Part shown: positions 47,536 through 57,504 of the stretch, in pieces
How the letters are laid out: the number at the start of each line of letters is the position of its first letter
Numbering within the stretch: position 1 is the first letter of the stretch
From: Gilliamella sp. App4-10
GTDB lineage: Bacteria; Pseudomonadota; Gammaproteobacteria; Enterobacterales; Orbaceae
Direction: 5' to 3'
DNA: 64,000 bases
Assembly: GCF_001690495.1 (NCBI RefSeq)
Contig: NZ_LZGS01000048.1
Span: 62,001-126,000, forward strand
Notes under the pieces: generated by a model
What the model saw: the letters and a program-made list of their open reading frames with translations, nothing else
What the model was told of the DNA's origin: nothing
Database searches by the model: none
Translations under genes and position numbers: made by a program

Positions 47536-48699
47536 TTATTTAGTTTTTATGGGTTTTATTCGTTTCTCAAAATCTGACCACACATAATAACCATCACTAT
47601 TAACAGAAGCGTTTTTCAAATGAAGTTGATAATGTTGTGGCGGGTTATTGGCATCAAGCGCTTGTCCGTTATGGAGTTGTTCAAAACTCTGATAAATATA
47701 TTCGGTTTTAAAAAAGTATTCACCCGTTATTATGTGACGAAAACGCTGTAAAGCGACTTTTCCTCCAATTGGAGTTGTTTCAAATTGATTTGGTAGTTGA
47801 TAGTCTTTAAAGTCTAAGGCGCCAAGTAATGCTGCAATAGTACTATCGTGCCCAACAAGTAAATTTACTTTATTATCTTGTTGCATAAGATCGTTTATCA
47901 TGTTGATAAGAAGTGCAGCAGAATGTTTGGCAAGTGTTTTAGAATGGAAAACTAAATTAATATATTGATTACGAATCGAGATAAGTTGTTGCCACTGTTT
48001 TTGGTTAGTGAGTCTTCCCCATGCGATTTGTTCTGATGGAAAGGCTGAATAGTATTGTAATAAGAAAGCGTCAACGGCAGAAATCCCTATTGCCAAAGGT
48101 CCAAGCAGTACCGGTTCTTCGTGTTTCTTAAAATAGAGTTCTGATGGAATATCGGCTAAATTACATTGATATTCGGCATATAATTTCGAACGCTTATAAT
48201 CTAAAATATCGGAAAGGATTTCATAAGCTGGTGCTAGATTTTTAAAGATGTTGGCCGCTTTGTCAGCTTCATCAATATCACGCAATACGGCATGTTTAAA
48301 TTCGGGTGAATCGTCTTGTAAACTAGGATCGAAGATAGGATCCATATTTTCAATGGGATATTTATGATGTATAGGAATATCATACCCAGCAAAGGCACCT
48401 GTTGTCAGGAATTGAGCTGTTGCAACTGTTCTTTGCAGGCTGTTAGCATACACAAACAATTCAGTGTTATGTGTTGATAATTTTATATTGTGCTTTTCAA
48501 GCCAAGTTGATAAATAGCGACCAAAATAGACTTCTAATATTCCACCACGAGTAGTTAAATAACCATATGGATAATCCCATTTGGGCCATTTAAAGGGGGT
48601 GATTTTTTCTAAAAACTGCAAAGTGTTTTGTAATGGTGTGCGAATCCCATGACGGCTAAGTATAATGACTTTATCTAATTGGTAATGGTTATTTTTCAT
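47536..48699 (-). CDS. Histidine acid phosphatase, Agp-like, without signal peptide
   Basis: Resembles E. coli glucose-1-phosphatase Agp along its whole length: the phosphohistidine motif RHGIRTP, YANSLQRTVATAQF, and the acid/base motif VGHDST. The E. coli enzyme is periplasmic, but this protein has no signal peptide: RHGIRTP begins about 16 residues from the start. It also has few cysteines where periplasmic relatives use disulfides. The ATG at 48699 overlaps the nitroreductase stop as ATGA; an alternative start at 48711 adds four residues and changes nothing. A cytoplasmic sugar-phosphate phosphatase or phytase-like enzyme is inferred. Confidence 0.85.
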   Translation of the reverse strand: MKNNHYQLDKVIILSRHGIRTPLQNTLQFLEKITPFKWPKWDYPYGYLTTRGGILEVYFGRYLSTWLEKHNIKLSTHNTELFVYANSLQRTVATAQFLTTGAFAGYDIPIHHKYPIENMDPIFDPSLQDDSPEFKHAVLRDIDEADKAANIFKNLAPAYEILSDILDYKRSKLYAEYQCNLADIPSELYFKKHEEPVLLGPLAIGISAVDAFLLQYYSAFPSEQIAWGRLTNQKQWQQLISIRNQYINLVFHSKTLAKHSAALLINMINDLMQQDNKVNLLVGHDSTIAALLGALDFKDYQLPNQFETTPIGGKVALQRFRHIITGEYFFKTEYIYQSFEQLHNGQALDANNPPQHYQLHLKNASVNSDGYYVWSDFEKRIKPIKTK

Positions 48700-49421
48700 T
48701 TGGTGATCCATCCTTGTTTGTGCAAATAATTGAGAATAAAATCGCGTTGCTCGTTATTGATTGTATTAGCAATTTTATCACTCCAACCTCCGGATTTCTG
48801 ATTAGTACTACGGGTTTCATAGTAATTATCCATTTGAGCATCATATTTTTTCAAAATGGCAGGATCAATTGGTTGATAGTGGTTTTCAAAAAACACTAGC
48901 TCTTTTGGTAATCTTGGTTTGAGTTCTGGATGATGATCGGGGTAGCCAAGACAAAGCCCAAAAAGTGGAAGAACGTATTTGGGTAAATCGAGTAATTTCG
49001 TTACTTTGTCAAGATGATTGCGCAATCCGCCAATATACACAGCACCAAGCCCTAAGGATTCAGCTGCAGTCACAGCATTTTGAGCCATAATTGCTGTATC
49101 AACACAGCCCAATAATAGCTGTTCCGCTTTGCCAAGATTAAGTTTTGGTTCAATTTGATAATGGCGATTAAAATCGGCGCAAAACACCCAAAATTCAGGT
49201 GCTTGACTAACATACTTTTGATCGCCCGCATAATGGGCCAGTATTTCTCGCTTGTTGGGGTCTGTAATACGAATAATGGTCGAACATTGAATCAAATTAG
49301 AACTAGAAGCCGACTGTGCTGCGTTAACAATTAAATCTATTTGCTCTTGAGTTAAGTTAGTTGCTTTATAAGTACGAATAGAGCGATGCCGACAAAGTAG
49401 ATCGATCGTTTCATTTTGCAT
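48696..49421 (-). CDS. nfsA: NfsA-like FMN nitroreductase
   Basis: An oxygen-insensitive NADPH nitroreductase of 241 residues. It starts with the family segment LCRHRSIRTYKATNLTQEQI, has SASSSNLIQCSTIIRI, and later LGLGAVYIGGLRN with LPLFGLCLGYP, which bind FMN. AAGGAG precedes the ATG by 5 bases. It is translationally coupled to the phosphatase through ATGA. NfsA and FRP-type flavin reductases are hard to separate by eye. Confidence 0.85.
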   Translation of the reverse strand: MQNETIDLLCRHRSIRTYKATNLTQEQIDLIVNAAQSASSSNLIQCSTIIRITDPNKREILAHYAGDQKYVSQAPEFWVFCADFNRHYQIEPKLNLGKAEQLLLGCVDTAIMAQNAVTAAESLGLGAVYIGGLRNHLDKVTKLLDLPKYVLPLFGLCLGYPDHHPELKPRLPKELVFFENHYQPIDPAILKKYDAQMDNYYETRSTNQKSGGWSDKIANTINNEQRDFILNYLHKQGWITK

Positions 49422-49439
49422 AGTGGCTCCTTAGCATCA

Positions 49440-50141
49440 TTATTTATTTACAAATTGGAGATCCCAAACACCATGACCTAAATTTTGACCCCGTTTTTCA
49501 AATTTGGTAATTGGTCTATCAGCGGGTCTTGGAATGTAGTTACCACTTGGTGATAAGTTTTCAAAACCTTCTGCTTGGGTTAAAACCTCTAACATATGTT
49601 CTGCATAATGTTGCCAATCCGTTGCTAGGTGCAAAATACCGCCCAATTTTAATTTTTGCCGAATCAACTGTACAAATTGGGGTTGAATAATGCGACGTTT
49701 GTTATGCCTTGCTTTATGCCAAGGATCAGGGAAAAAAATTTGCACTTTGTCCAGCGAATGATCTGGGATCATATTTTCTAATACTTCAACAGCATCATGG
49801 CACATCACGTTTAAGTTTGATAATTGGTTTTCTTCAATCGCCATTAAACAAGCACCAACCCCAGGTTTGTGTACTTCAATTCCTAAAAAATTTTTATCAG
49901 GTGTATTTTTGGCCATTTCAATTAATGAGGACCCCATACCAAATCCAATTTCTAGAATAGCCGGTTTGTTAGCTTCAAAACAAATAGGTGCATTTGCATC
50001 ATATTCAATACCAAATACAGGCCATAAATTTATTAATGCTTGTTCTTGTCCTTTTGTTAAACGACCTTGTCGCAAAACAAAACTACGAATGGTTCTTTTA
50101 GATTTGATATTTTCATTATCTGAGTTTAATTGTTCGTTCAT
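49440..50141 (-). CDS. trmB: tRNA (guanine-N7-)-methyltransferase
   Basis: Makes m7G46 in tRNA with SAM. The SAM loop is [17 protein letters not shown], and [13 protein letters not shown] is the family signature. The C-terminus ends with the [18 protein letters not shown] motif. The ATG at 50141 is used; an upstream GTG adds one residue. It is 18 bases upstream of nfsA on the same strand. It is divergent from prs. Confidence 0.95.
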   Translation of the reverse strand: MNEQLNSDNENIKSKRTIRSFVLRQGRLTKGQEQALINLWPVFGIEYDANAPICFEANKPAILEIGFGMGSSLIEMAKNTPDKNFLGIEVHKPGVGACLMAIEENQLSNLNVMCHDAVEVLENMIPDHSLDKVQIFFPDPWHKARHNKRRIIQPQFVQLIRQKLKLGGILHLATDWQHYAEHMLEVLTQAEGFENLSPSGNYIPRPADRPITKFEKRGQNLGHGVWDLQFVNK

Positions 50142-50264
50142 CACGTTATCTACTTTGGTTGTGGAATTTATTAAAGCTAATTGATGGTTTGTTTGCTAGT
50201 TTACTCGATTTTGAGTTCACTGCAAAAGCATCTTATGATCGAATTTTTTTAATTAATGATTTCT

Positions 50265-50296
50265 AAAAATATATCAAATATTTTTGATATATTTTT
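50265..50296. repeat. 14-bp perfect inverted repeat between trmB and prs
   Basis: AAAAATATATCAAA pairs with TTTGATATATTTTT around a TATT loop. It sits about 100 bases before prs in a divergent promoter region, so it is unlikely to be a simple terminator. It could be a protein-binding or leader structure; its low GC content makes chance possible. Confidence 0.5.
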
Positions 50297-50397
50297 ATAT
50301 TGTGGTTGAGCATGATAGATAAATGATTATATAATTATAGCCCCGATTTAACCGATTACGAATTAAGTAATCATGAATACATGCTTGAGGATTTCTC

Positions 50398-51345
50398 GTG
50401 CCTGATATGAAGCTTTTTGCTGGTAATGCCACACCCGAACTAGCAAAGCGTATAGCTAATCGTCTTTATACTTCTCTTGGTGACATTGTTGTAAGCCGTT
50501 TTAGTGATGGTGAAGTTAATGTCCAAATCAATGAAAATGTCCGTGGTGAAGATGTTTTTATTATACAATCAACTTGTGCTCCAACCAATGATAATTTAAT
50601 GGAATTACTGGTTATGATTGATGCAATGCGTCGTGCATCTGCTGGTCGTATTACTGCTGTTATTCCTTATTTTGGTTATGCTAGACAAGATCGACGAGTT
50701 CGTTCGGCTCGTGTACCTATTACCGCTAAAGTTGTTGCAGATTTTTTATCAACAGTGGGTGTTGATAGGGTATTAACCGTTGATCTTCATGCAGAACAAA
50801 TTCAAGGTTTTTTTGATGTGCCTGTCGATAACGTATTTGGTAGCCCAGTTATTTTAGAAGATATGTTGCAACGTGAGTTTGAACGTCCGATTGTGGTATC
50901 TCCAGATATTGGTGGTGTGGTGCGCGCTCGAGCAATAGCTAAACTACTTAATGATACTGATATGGCAATTATTGATAAACGCCGTCAGCGTGCAAATGAA
51001 GCTGAAGTGATGAATATTATTGGTGATGTTGCTGATAGAGATTGTATCTTAGTTGATGATATGATTGATACAGCAGGAACACTTTGTAAAGCAGCCGACG
51101 CTTTAAAAGCGCGAGGTGCAAAAAGAGTGTTTGCTTATGCAACGCATCCAATTTTTTCAGGTAAAGCAGTGAGTAACATTAAAAGCTGTGCTATTGATGA
51201 AATTGTTGTTTGTGACACAATTCCATTAACGGCTGAAGTAAAAGCATTGAAAAATGTTCGCCAATTAACGTTATCTGGTATGCTTGCTGAAGCAATTCGT
51301 CGAATCAGTAATGAAGAATCGATTTCAGCTATGTTCCATCAATAA
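50398..51345 (+). CDS. prs: Ribose-phosphate pyrophosphokinase
   Basis: Makes PRPP from ribose-5-phosphate and ATP. The protein is very close to E. coli Prs in length (315) and sequence: [37 protein letters not shown] and the PRPP loop [12 protein letters not shown]. The start codon is GTG, as in E. coli, with GAGGA about 8 bases upstream. It is followed by a strong terminator. Confidence 0.98.
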   Translation: MPDMKLFAGNATPELAKRIANRLYTSLGDIVVSRFSDGEVNVQINENVRGEDVFIIQSTCAPTNDNLMELLVMIDAMRRASAGRITAVIPYFGYARQDRRVRSARVPITAKVVADFLSTVGVDRVLTVDLHAEQIQGFFDVPVDNVFGSPVILEDMLQREFERPIVVSPDIGGVVRARAIAKLLNDTDMAIIDKRRQRANEAEVMNIIGDVADRDCILVDDMIDTAGTLCKAADALKARGAKRVFAYATHPIFSGKAVSNIKSCAIDEIVVCDTIPLTAEVKALKNVRQLTLSGMLAEAIRRISNEESISAMFHQ

Positions 51346-51364
51346 TCTATTTTATCATTGAGTT

Positions 51365-51389
51365 AAATGCTCCTTTTGGGGCATTTTTC
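51365..51389 (+). terminator. Rho-independent terminator of prs
   Basis: AAATGCTCC pairs with GGGGCATTT (one G-T pair) around TTTT, followed by a T run. It lies 20 bases after the prs stop codon and before pth. Confidence 0.85.
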
Positions 51390-51418
51390 ACAATAAAATC
51401 AGTGACAATAAAAATATT

Positions 51419-52003
51419 ATGACAACGATAAAACTGGTAGTAGGACTTGCCAATCCCGGAAATGAATATGCAGCAACGCGCCACAACGCAGGTGCATGGT
51501 TTGTTGAACAATTGGCTCAGCGTTATAATCAATCATTAAAAAATGAACAAAAATTTTGGGGTTACACATCACGTATCAACATTTTTGGTCATGATGTGCG
51601 TTTATTAGTTCCAACTACTTTTATGAATTTAAGTGGTAAAGCAGTGCAAGCTATGGCGTCATTTTACCAAATAAAACCAGAAGAAATATTAATTGCACAT
51701 GATGAGCTCGACTTGAATCCAGGTATAGCTAAACTTAAGTTTGGTGGTAGTCATGGTGGACATAATGGGCTAAAAGATATTGCCAGCAAATTGGGTAATA
51801 ATTTAAATTTTTATCGATTAAGGATTGGTATTGGTCACCCCGGAGATAAAAATAAAGTGGTGGGTTATGTCTTAAACAAACCATCTAAATCTGAACAAGA
51901 ATTAATCGATAAAGCCATTGATGAATCTGTACGTTGTACTGATATATTATTGTCTGAAGGGATAGAAGTTGCGATGAACAAATTACATGCCTTTAAAGCT
52001 TAG
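51419..52003 (+). CDS. pth: Peptidyl-tRNA hydrolase
   Basis: Frees tRNA from peptidyl-tRNA that drops off ribosomes. [20 protein letters not shown] carries the catalytic Asn and His, [12 protein letters not shown] and [10 protein letters not shown] carry the other active-site residues, and [13 protein letters not shown] is intact. Its 194 residues are standard. It stands alone here; no ychF follows, unlike in E. coli. Confidence 0.97.
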   Translation: MTTIKLVVGLANPGNEYAATRHNAGAWFVEQLAQRYNQSLKNEQKFWGYTSRINIFGHDVRLLVPTTFMNLSGKAVQAMASFYQIKPEEILIAHDELDLNPGIAKLKFGGSHGGHNGLKDIASKLGNNLNFYRLRIGIGHPGDKNKVVGYVLNKPSKSEQELIDKAIDESVRCTDILLSEGIEVAMNKLHAFKA

Positions 52004-52049
52004 TTTCATTGTTTAATAACGTAAAAATCAATAAATGTCTGCTTTAATT

Positions 52050-52082
52050 AAAAAAATCCACCTAAAACATTAGATGGATTTA
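52050..52082 (-). terminator. Terminator of the DUF3597 gene
   Basis: The leftward transcript folds AAATCCATCTAA with TTAGGTGGATTT around a short loop, then a run of seven T. It lies 20 bases after the stop codon of the gene at 52102. On the other strand it may also end pth. Confidence 0.8.
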
Positions 52083-52101
52083 ATTGCCTTAACACGTTCT
52101 T

Positions 52102-52533
52102 TTAAGAAAAAAGATGAGTTACATTACCGCCTTTTTCTGCAATTTTTTTCAACACTTCTTTGATTAACCATGTATTCATTGCTGCAGTATCATCAGTATT
52201 GCCGGTATAGTTCAGTTCTTTTGCTAAATTTTTTCGTGCATCTAAACTGCTATCCATACCTAATAATTTCAATAGATCGACGATAGATGTTTTCCAATTG
52301 AGTGTTTCAGGATGCTTTTTAGCTAAATTATCAAGGATAGAGGTGACGTCAACATTCGATGCGGATGTGTTTTGTTCTACCTTTTCTTGAACTTTCTCTG
52401 AACTATTTGATACCGTATCTTTGACAGATGCAGTAATATTTTCAACTTTATCTTTCACTGCTTCAACAGTATTATCTACTGTTGCTTTAGCACTAGGAAA
52501 TACTTTAGAAAAAATATTATTTAAAATACCCAT
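52102..52533 (-). CDS. DUF3597 domain-containing protein
   Basis: A 143-residue soluble protein with no signal peptide. Residues 15-55 are a low-complexity, probably coiled or disordered region rich in Val, Lys and Ser. Residues 60-143 match the DUF3597 pattern: VTSILDNLAKK, LNWKTSIVDLLKLLGMDSSLDARKNLAKELNYTG, and AAMNTWLIKEVLKKIAEKGG. The function is unknown. It is a single gene with its own terminator. Confidence 0.8.
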   Translation of the reverse strand: MGILNNIFSKVFPSAKATVDNTVEAVKDKVENITASVKDTVSNSSEKVQEKVEQNTSASNVDVTSILDNLAKKHPETLNWKTSIVDLLKLLGMDSSLDARKNLAKELNYTGNTDDTAAMNTWLIKEVLKKIAEKGGNVTHLFS

Positions 52534-52788
52534 ATTACACCTCTTTAATTTTAAACTGCTTTAAAAAAGACTGCTTAATGATATAGATGTAGAAAAACAA
52601 AACTAATATAACGTTTAAAAGGATTGAATGTCAAAATAGTTATGCTATTAATAATAGCATCTTGTGTATTATGACACAATGTTTACCAAAATAGTTAATC
52701 AATTCTTATGAAATACTCTTCTAATATTAAGTAAATTGATTGCAATCGAACAAAGGATTATTCATCTGTGAATTTATAATATTTTTAT
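52534..52788. other. Promoter region of the DUF3597 gene with two small hairpins
   Basis: No gene. Two adjacent perfect inverted repeats stand out: ATGCTATT with AATAGCAT around AAT (52642-52660) and TTGTGT with ACACAA around ATTATG (52662-52679). They lie about 110-150 bases upstream of the leftward gene. They could be operators or structured leader elements. Confidence 0.4.
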
Positions 52789-52812
52789 GTAAAAATGCCC
52801 TTAAAAGGGCAT
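52789..52812 (-). terminator. Rho-independent terminator of uxuA
   Basis: ATGCCCTT pairs with AAGGGCAT around AA, and the leftward strand continues with a T run. It lies about 55 bases after the uxuA stop codon. Confidence 0.8.
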
Positions 52813-52867
52813 GGAGATTGTTAGGATTAGTGGCTGTAATAATTATAATTTATTGAACTGATTTCAA

Positions 52868-54049
52868 CTAATTAAAAAAAGCGCGAAGGATTGCATATTC
52901 AATACCGCGAATTTCAGCTAAACCTCGCAAGCGACCTATAGCTGAGTAACCCGGATTGGTTTTTTTCTTCAAATCATCTAGCATTTGATGTCCGTGATCT
53001 GGGCGAACAGGAATAGGGCGTTTGATTCCGGTCTTTTTACGCCGTTGTTCTTCGGTAATCAGTGCTTTCATTACAGCATACATGTCAACATCACCAGCTA
53101 AATGGTCGCCTTCATGAAAAGATAGTGGATTTTCTTCTCGAACTGTTGCTCTTAAGTGAATAAAATGAACACGATCAGCAAATTTTTCTGCCATTGTAGT
53201 CAAATCATTGTCATTACGAACACCATAAGAGCCTGTACAAAAACAAAAACCATTATGAATACTGTCAACGGTATCTTTAATCCATTGCATATCTTCGACA
53301 GTTGAAACTATACGTGGTAGGCCTAAAATTGGTCTAGGAGGATCATCGGGATGTACCGTTAATAACACACCAACTTTTTCAGCAACAGGTACAATAGCTT
53401 TTAAAAAATAGGCATAATTTTCACGTAATTTTGCTTTATCAATACCATCATAGGTTGCAAGATGTGTCCTAAATTGATCAAGAGAATAACCTTCTTCAGC
53501 ACCCGGTAAACCAGCAATAATATTTGCAATAAGTTTGTTTTTCTCTGCTTGCGTCATTTTTTCAAAGTAAGCTTTCGCTAAAGCTATATCTTCTATTGAG
53601 TAATCTTTTTCTGCATTAGGCCTTTGTAATATATAGATATCAAATGCTGCAAAAGCGGTTTGGTCAAAACGCAATGCTTTTGAGCCATCAGGTAACTCGT
53701 AGGCAAGATCAGTACGAGTCCAATCTAAAACTGGCATAAAATTGTAACAAACAGTATCAATGCCACAAGCCGCTAAATTACGAATTGATTGTTGGTAATT
53801 GGCGATATGTTGCAGAACGTTTCCAGTGTGGGTTTTGATTTCTTCATGAACAGGAATACTTTCTACTACAGACCATGTTAATCCTTTTTCTTCAATAATA
53901 TTTTTTCGTTTTTGAATTTCTTCAAGGCTCCAAACTTCTCCATTGGGAATATGGTGTAAAGCTGTAACAATTCCAGTTGCTCCTGCTTGCTTTATATCAT
54001 CTAATGATACTGGATCATTGGGCCCAAACCAACGCATCGTTTGTTCCAT
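52868..54049 (-). CDS. uxuA: Mannonate dehydratase
   Basis: Dehydrates D-mannonate to 2-keto-3-deoxygluconate in glucuronate breakdown. It is very close to E. coli UxuA (393 versus 394 residues): [52 protein letters not shown] and [10 protein letters not shown]-like [20 protein letters not shown]. The ATG at 54049 is chosen because AGGGAG is 7 bases upstream; the ATG at 54055 touches that site. It is transcribed away from uxuB, and the remains of a uxuR-like gene lie between them. Confidence 0.95.
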   Translation of the reverse strand: MEQTMRWFGPNDPVSLDDIKQAGATGIVTALHHIPNGEVWSLEEIQKRKNIIEEKGLTWSVVESIPVHEEIKTHTGNVLQHIANYQQSIRNLAACGIDTVCYNFMPVLDWTRTDLAYELPDGSKALRFDQTAFAAFDIYILQRPNAEKDYSIEDIALAKAYFEKMTQAEKNKLIANIIAGLPGAEEGYSLDQFRTHLATYDGIDKAKLRENYAYFLKAIVPVAEKVGVLLTVHPDDPPRPILGLPRIVSTVEDMQWIKDTVDSIHNGFCFCTGSYGVRNDNDLTTMAEKFADRVHFIHLRATVREENPLSFHEGDHLAGDVDMYAVMKALITEEQRRKKTGIKRPIPVRPDHGHQMLDDLKKKTNPGYSAIGRLRGLAEIRGIEYAILRAFFN

Positions 54050-54127
54050 AAACATCTCCCTAACGATTTCATGTATTTGTTTTTCTAAAATAAAAAAGAC
54101 CTATAAACAATGCTGATTATTTATTGC

Positions 54128-54292
54128 CTATTGATTAATAATGTTAACTGGAATTATATCAAATAGATAACCATCAAAATTTGGATTTTTACTATTAGAA
54201 ATTATCATTAATGCTTGTAAAATTTTTCTTGATTATCAAGTCATTTTGAATAACTCGATTTAATTTCCAATTATTTGATAAAGACCATTAAA
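54128..54292 (-). pseudogene. Decayed uxuR-like regulator gene (internal deletions)
   Basis: Remnant of a GntR-family gene related to the intact uxuR at 58945. Bases 54140-54218 align with 58957-59035 without gaps at about 80 percent identity and still encode NPNFDGYLFD-x-IPV near a C-terminus, ending at a TAG (54128-54130). A middle piece at about 54219-54240 resembles the LDDHEKILQAL codons, and 54262-54290 resembles the LYQEIGN codons at the N-terminus, now followed by a stop. About four fifths of the gene is missing, including most of the DNA-binding and ligand domains. Confidence 0.8.
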
Positions 54293-54378
54293 CTCGCCTT
54301 TTATTTAATAAATACTATGAATCATAGCATTTCACAGAATATTTAATGTTAGTGTTTTGTGGTTTAAATTATACATTT

Positions 54379-54396
54379 AAATTGGAATACCAATAT
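54379..54396. promoter_or_regulatory. ExuR/UxuR-like operator of uxuB
   Basis: AAATTGGAATACCAATAT closely fits the ExuR/UxuR box AAATTGGTATACCAATTT. It lies 68 bp upstream of the CRP-like site. The homologous place in the gntP promoter carries the box at 59815. Confidence 0.75.
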
Positions 54397-54429
54397 TAAT
54401 GTCAGAATATTAGCATTGTCAACATTAAA

Positions 54430-54575
54430 TAGAAATAAACCAATTTTAGTGATATTGATCACAATTAAATCAAAATAATAGTGAAAATTTATTTTTTAAA
54501 TGGAAATATATCTAACCAATAGATAAATATATCATTAAACTTTAAATTTGAATGGTGATATAAGTATGCTAAAAA
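54430..54575. repeat. uxuB promoter block, copy 1 of a duplicated promoter
   Basis: This block from AAATAAACCA through the CRP-like site to the uxuB start codon matches 59860-60009 upstream of gntP at roughly 80 percent, including a long shared run TCAAAATAATAGTG and AATGGTGATATAAGT just before the start. Together with the uxuR-like gene beside each block it marks an old segmental duplication. Confidence 0.85.
54448..54463 (+). promoter_or_regulatory. CRP-like site of uxuB-uxaC-exuT
   Basis: AGTGATATTGATCACA matches TGTGA-N6-TCACA at 9 of 10 positions. It lies about 110 bases before the uxuB start codon. Confidence 0.75.
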
Positions 54576-56035
54576 TTTCAGCTTTACCTCAATTTATAAA
54601 AAACCGCCCAACATATGATAGGAAAGAGATAGTTTCTAGAATTGTCCATTTAGGATTTGGTGCTTTTCATCGCGCTCATCAAGCTTTGTTTATAGACCGA
54701 TTATTAAATACAGGGAAAAGTGATTGGGCTATTTGTGAGGTAAATATTGTTGGTGGTGAACGGTTAATTGAAGATCTTCGTAAGCAAGATCATCTCTATA
54801 CTGTTTTAGAAAAAGGTGCGCAATCGGAAGAAGCTTTTGTTATTGGGAGTGTTAAAGAATCACTATTAGTACCGATTGATGGTATGGAAGCTATTTTAGA
54901 AAAGATGGCCAGTCCTGTAATTGAAATAGTTTCACTCACTATCACTGAAAAAGGTTATTGTATGTTACCGGGCGGAGTCGGATTGGATCTTAATAATACT
55001 TTAATTCAATCCGATCTTGTTAATCCAGTGCAACCAGTGTCAGCACCAGGTGTTATTGTGGAAGCACTTTATCGAAGGATGCAACGAGGCCTGAAATCTT
55101 TTACCGCTTTGTCGTGCGATAATATTCCCAAAAATGGTGTAGTTTTAAAAAAAGCAATTTTAGATTTAGCCAAAGCGCGCGATCCTCAACTAGCTCAATG
55201 GATTGAATGTAACACAACTTTTCCGTGCACAATGGTCGATCGGATTGTACCTGCCGCGACAGCAGAAACTTTAATAGAAATTGAGAGGGTATTAGGAGGG
55301 ATGGTTGATCCCTGTGGTATTGCTTGTGAGCCATTTATCCAGTGGATCATTGAAGATGATTTTGTAACAAATCGACCAAATTGGAACGAAGTCGGTGCAG
55401 AATTTGTTAAAGATGTTGTACCTTACGAAGAAATGAAGCTGCGTATGTTAAACGGAAGCCATTCGTTTTTAGCATATTTAGGCTATCTAGCCGGTTATCA
55501 GCATATCAATGACTGTATGAATGATGCAAGCTATAAAAAAGCCACTTATCAATTAATGATAGCACAACAAGCTCCCACTCTTCATGTTCCATCACATGTT
55601 AACTTACTAGAATATGCAAACAAGCTTATTGAACGATTTAGTAATCCATCATTAAAACATCAAACATGGCAAATTGCGATGGATGGAACTCAAAAACTTC
55701 CACAAAGATTGCTTGATTCAATTCGCTGGCATATAAAAAACAACTCTGATTTTTCATTGCTTGCACTCGGTGTTGCAGGGTGGATGCGTTATGTCAGTGG
55801 TATTGATGATAACCACCAGCCAATAGACGTGCGAGACCCAATGTCTCAGCAGTTACAAACACTCGTTGAAGCTAGCGCAGATGGAATAGAACGAGTCAAT
55901 TGTTTATTAAAACTCGAGATTATTTTTGGTGCTGATTTGCCGAACAATTCTCAATTTAGAGAGCAAGTCACAACACACTATCTTACGTTAATGCAAAAAG
56001 GGGCAAAACAAACGATCCAAGAACTAATAATCTAA
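54566..56035 (+). CDS. uxuB: Fructuronate reductase (mannonate oxidoreductase)
   Basis: Reduces D-fructuronate to D-mannonate with NADH. The cofactor fold begins RIVHLGFGAFHRAHQALFIDRLL; TMVDRIVPAAT and MKLRMLNGSHSFLAYLGYLAGY are the family catalytic segments. From the ATG at 54566 it has 489 residues, near E. coli UxuB; the frame is open to a TTG at 54548, but GGTGA 7 bases before the ATG supports 54566. It leads the uxuB-uxaC-exuT operon under ExuR/UxuR and CRP-like sites. Confidence 0.94.
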   Translation: MLKISALPQFIKNRPTYDRKEIVSRIVHLGFGAFHRAHQALFIDRLLNTGKSDWAICEVNIVGGERLIEDLRKQDHLYTVLEKGAQSEEAFVIGSVKESLLVPIDGMEAILEKMASPVIEIVSLTITEKGYCMLPGGVGLDLNNTLIQSDLVNPVQPVSAPGVIVEALYRRMQRGLKSFTALSCDNIPKNGVVLKKAILDLAKARDPQLAQWIECNTTFPCTMVDRIVPAATAETLIEIERVLGGMVDPCGIACEPFIQWIIEDDFVTNRPNWNEVGAEFVKDVVPYEEMKLRMLNGSHSFLAYLGYLAGYQHINDCMNDASYKKATYQLMIAQQAPTLHVPSHVNLLEYANKLIERFSNPSLKHQTWQIAMDGTQKLPQRLLDSIRWHIKNNSDFSLLALGVAGWMRYVSGIDDNHQPIDVRDPMSQQLQTLVEASADGIERVNCLLKLEIIFGADLPNNSQFREQVTTHYLTLMQKGAKQTIQELII

Positions 56036-56052
56036 AATTAGGATGAAAAAGA

Positions 56053-57459
56053 ATGAAAACATTTTTAGATGACAATTTTTTATTGCAAAGTGAAGCGGCT
56101 CAAAGGCTCTATTTTGATTATGCAGAAGGACAGCCAATATATGATTATCATTGCCATTTACCACCTAAAGATATAGCTGAAGATAAAAATTTTCGTAATT
56201 TGGCCGAAATTTGGCTAGCAGGTGATCATTATAAATGGCGAGTACTGCGTACAGCTGGTGTTGATGAAAAGTTTATTACTGGCGATGCGTCTGATTATGA
56301 CAAATATCTCATTTGGGCTAAAGTTGTGCCATTAACACTTGGTAATCCAATTTATCATTGGACACATTTAGAGTTGCGTCGCCCATTTGGAATCAAAAAC
56401 ACGCTTTTTAATGAACAAACAGCGGATAAGATTTGGCATCAGGTTAATGAACAGTTGGCTACCCCAGAATTTTCAACTCGTGGAATCTTAACTCAAATGA
56501 AAGTCAATACGGTGGGAACAACTGATGACCCAATTGATTCATTGGAATATCATAAAAAAATCAGCTTAGATACGACTTTTAAAACAAAAGTAACGCCAAG
56601 TTGGCGACCCGACAAAGTATTTAAAATTGAATTACCAAATTTTGCTGATTATATCTTGCAATTAGGTAATATTACCGATATTGAAATTAATTCCTTTGAA
56701 AAATTACTCTCTGCATTAACTAAAAGGCTAGATTATTTTGAACTTCATGGCTGTGAAGCATCGGATCATGGTATAGAAATATTAAGGTATGCTGATATTC
56801 CAACCGAAAGAAAGCTTAACGAAATACTCATTAACCGTTTAAATAATCATGAAATTTCTGAATTAGAAATCGCCCAATTTAGTACAGCAATTCTTATTTG
56901 GCTTGGACAGCAATATCACAAACGTAATTGGGTTATGCAGTTACATTTGGGCGCTTTACGCAATAATAATCAACGGATGTTCAAAATTTTGGGGCCTGAT
57001 GCTGGTTTTGACTCAATTGGTGATAGGCCTATTGCTGAACCACTATCTGCGTTTCTGAGTATTTTAGATCTGACAGGCCAATTACCTAAAACGATTCTAT
57101 ATTGTTTAAATCCTCGTGATAATGAAGTGTTAGCAACTATGGCAGGCAATTTTCAAGGCTCTGGTATTGCTGGCAAAATCCAATTTGGTTCAGGTTGGTG
57201 GTTCAATGACCAAAAAGATGGTATGGAGCGCCAACTAATGCAGCTTTCACAAATGGGATTGTTAAGTCAATTTGTCGGAATGTTAACAGACTCGCGTAGT
57301 TTCTTATCGTTTACGAGGCATGAATATTTTAGGCGCATCCTCTGCAATATGGTTGGTCATTGGATGGAAAATGGTGAAATTCCAGCTGATTTTAATCTGG
57401 TAGGGACAATGATTAGTGATATTTGTTTTAACAATGCCAATCGTTATTTTCCTAAGTAA
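56053..57459 (+). CDS. uxaC: Uronate isomerase
   Basis: Isomerises D-glucuronate to D-fructuronate and D-galacturonate to D-tagaturonate, the entry step for both UxuB and UxaB. It belongs to the amidohydrolase fold: [16 protein letters not shown] carries the first metal His pair, and [15 protein letters not shown] and the [19 protein letters not shown] end segment are family marks. Its 468 residues are typical. It lies 17 bases after uxuB. Confidence 0.95.
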   Translation: MKTFLDDNFLLQSEAAQRLYFDYAEGQPIYDYHCHLPPKDIAEDKNFRNLAEIWLAGDHYKWRVLRTAGVDEKFITGDASDYDKYLIWAKVVPLTLGNPIYHWTHLELRRPFGIKNTLFNEQTADKIWHQVNEQLATPEFSTRGILTQMKVNTVGTTDDPIDSLEYHKKISLDTTFKTKVTPSWRPDKVFKIELPNFADYILQLGNITDIEINSFEKLLSALTKRLDYFELHGCEASDHGIEILRYADIPTERKLNEILINRLNNHEISELEIAQFSTAILIWLGQQYHKRNWVMQLHLGALRNNNQRMFKILGPDAGFDSIGDRPIAEPLSAFLSILDLTGQLPKTILYCLNPRDNEVLATMAGNFQGSGIAGKIQFGSGWWFNDQKDGMERQLMQLSQMGLLSQFVGMLTDSRSFLSFTRHEYFRRILCNMVGHWMENGEIPADFNLVGTMISDICFNNANRYFPK

Positions 57460-57504
57460 TAACAAAACTAGTTAACTTTCAATATGATTATAAAAGGAAA
57501 AATG

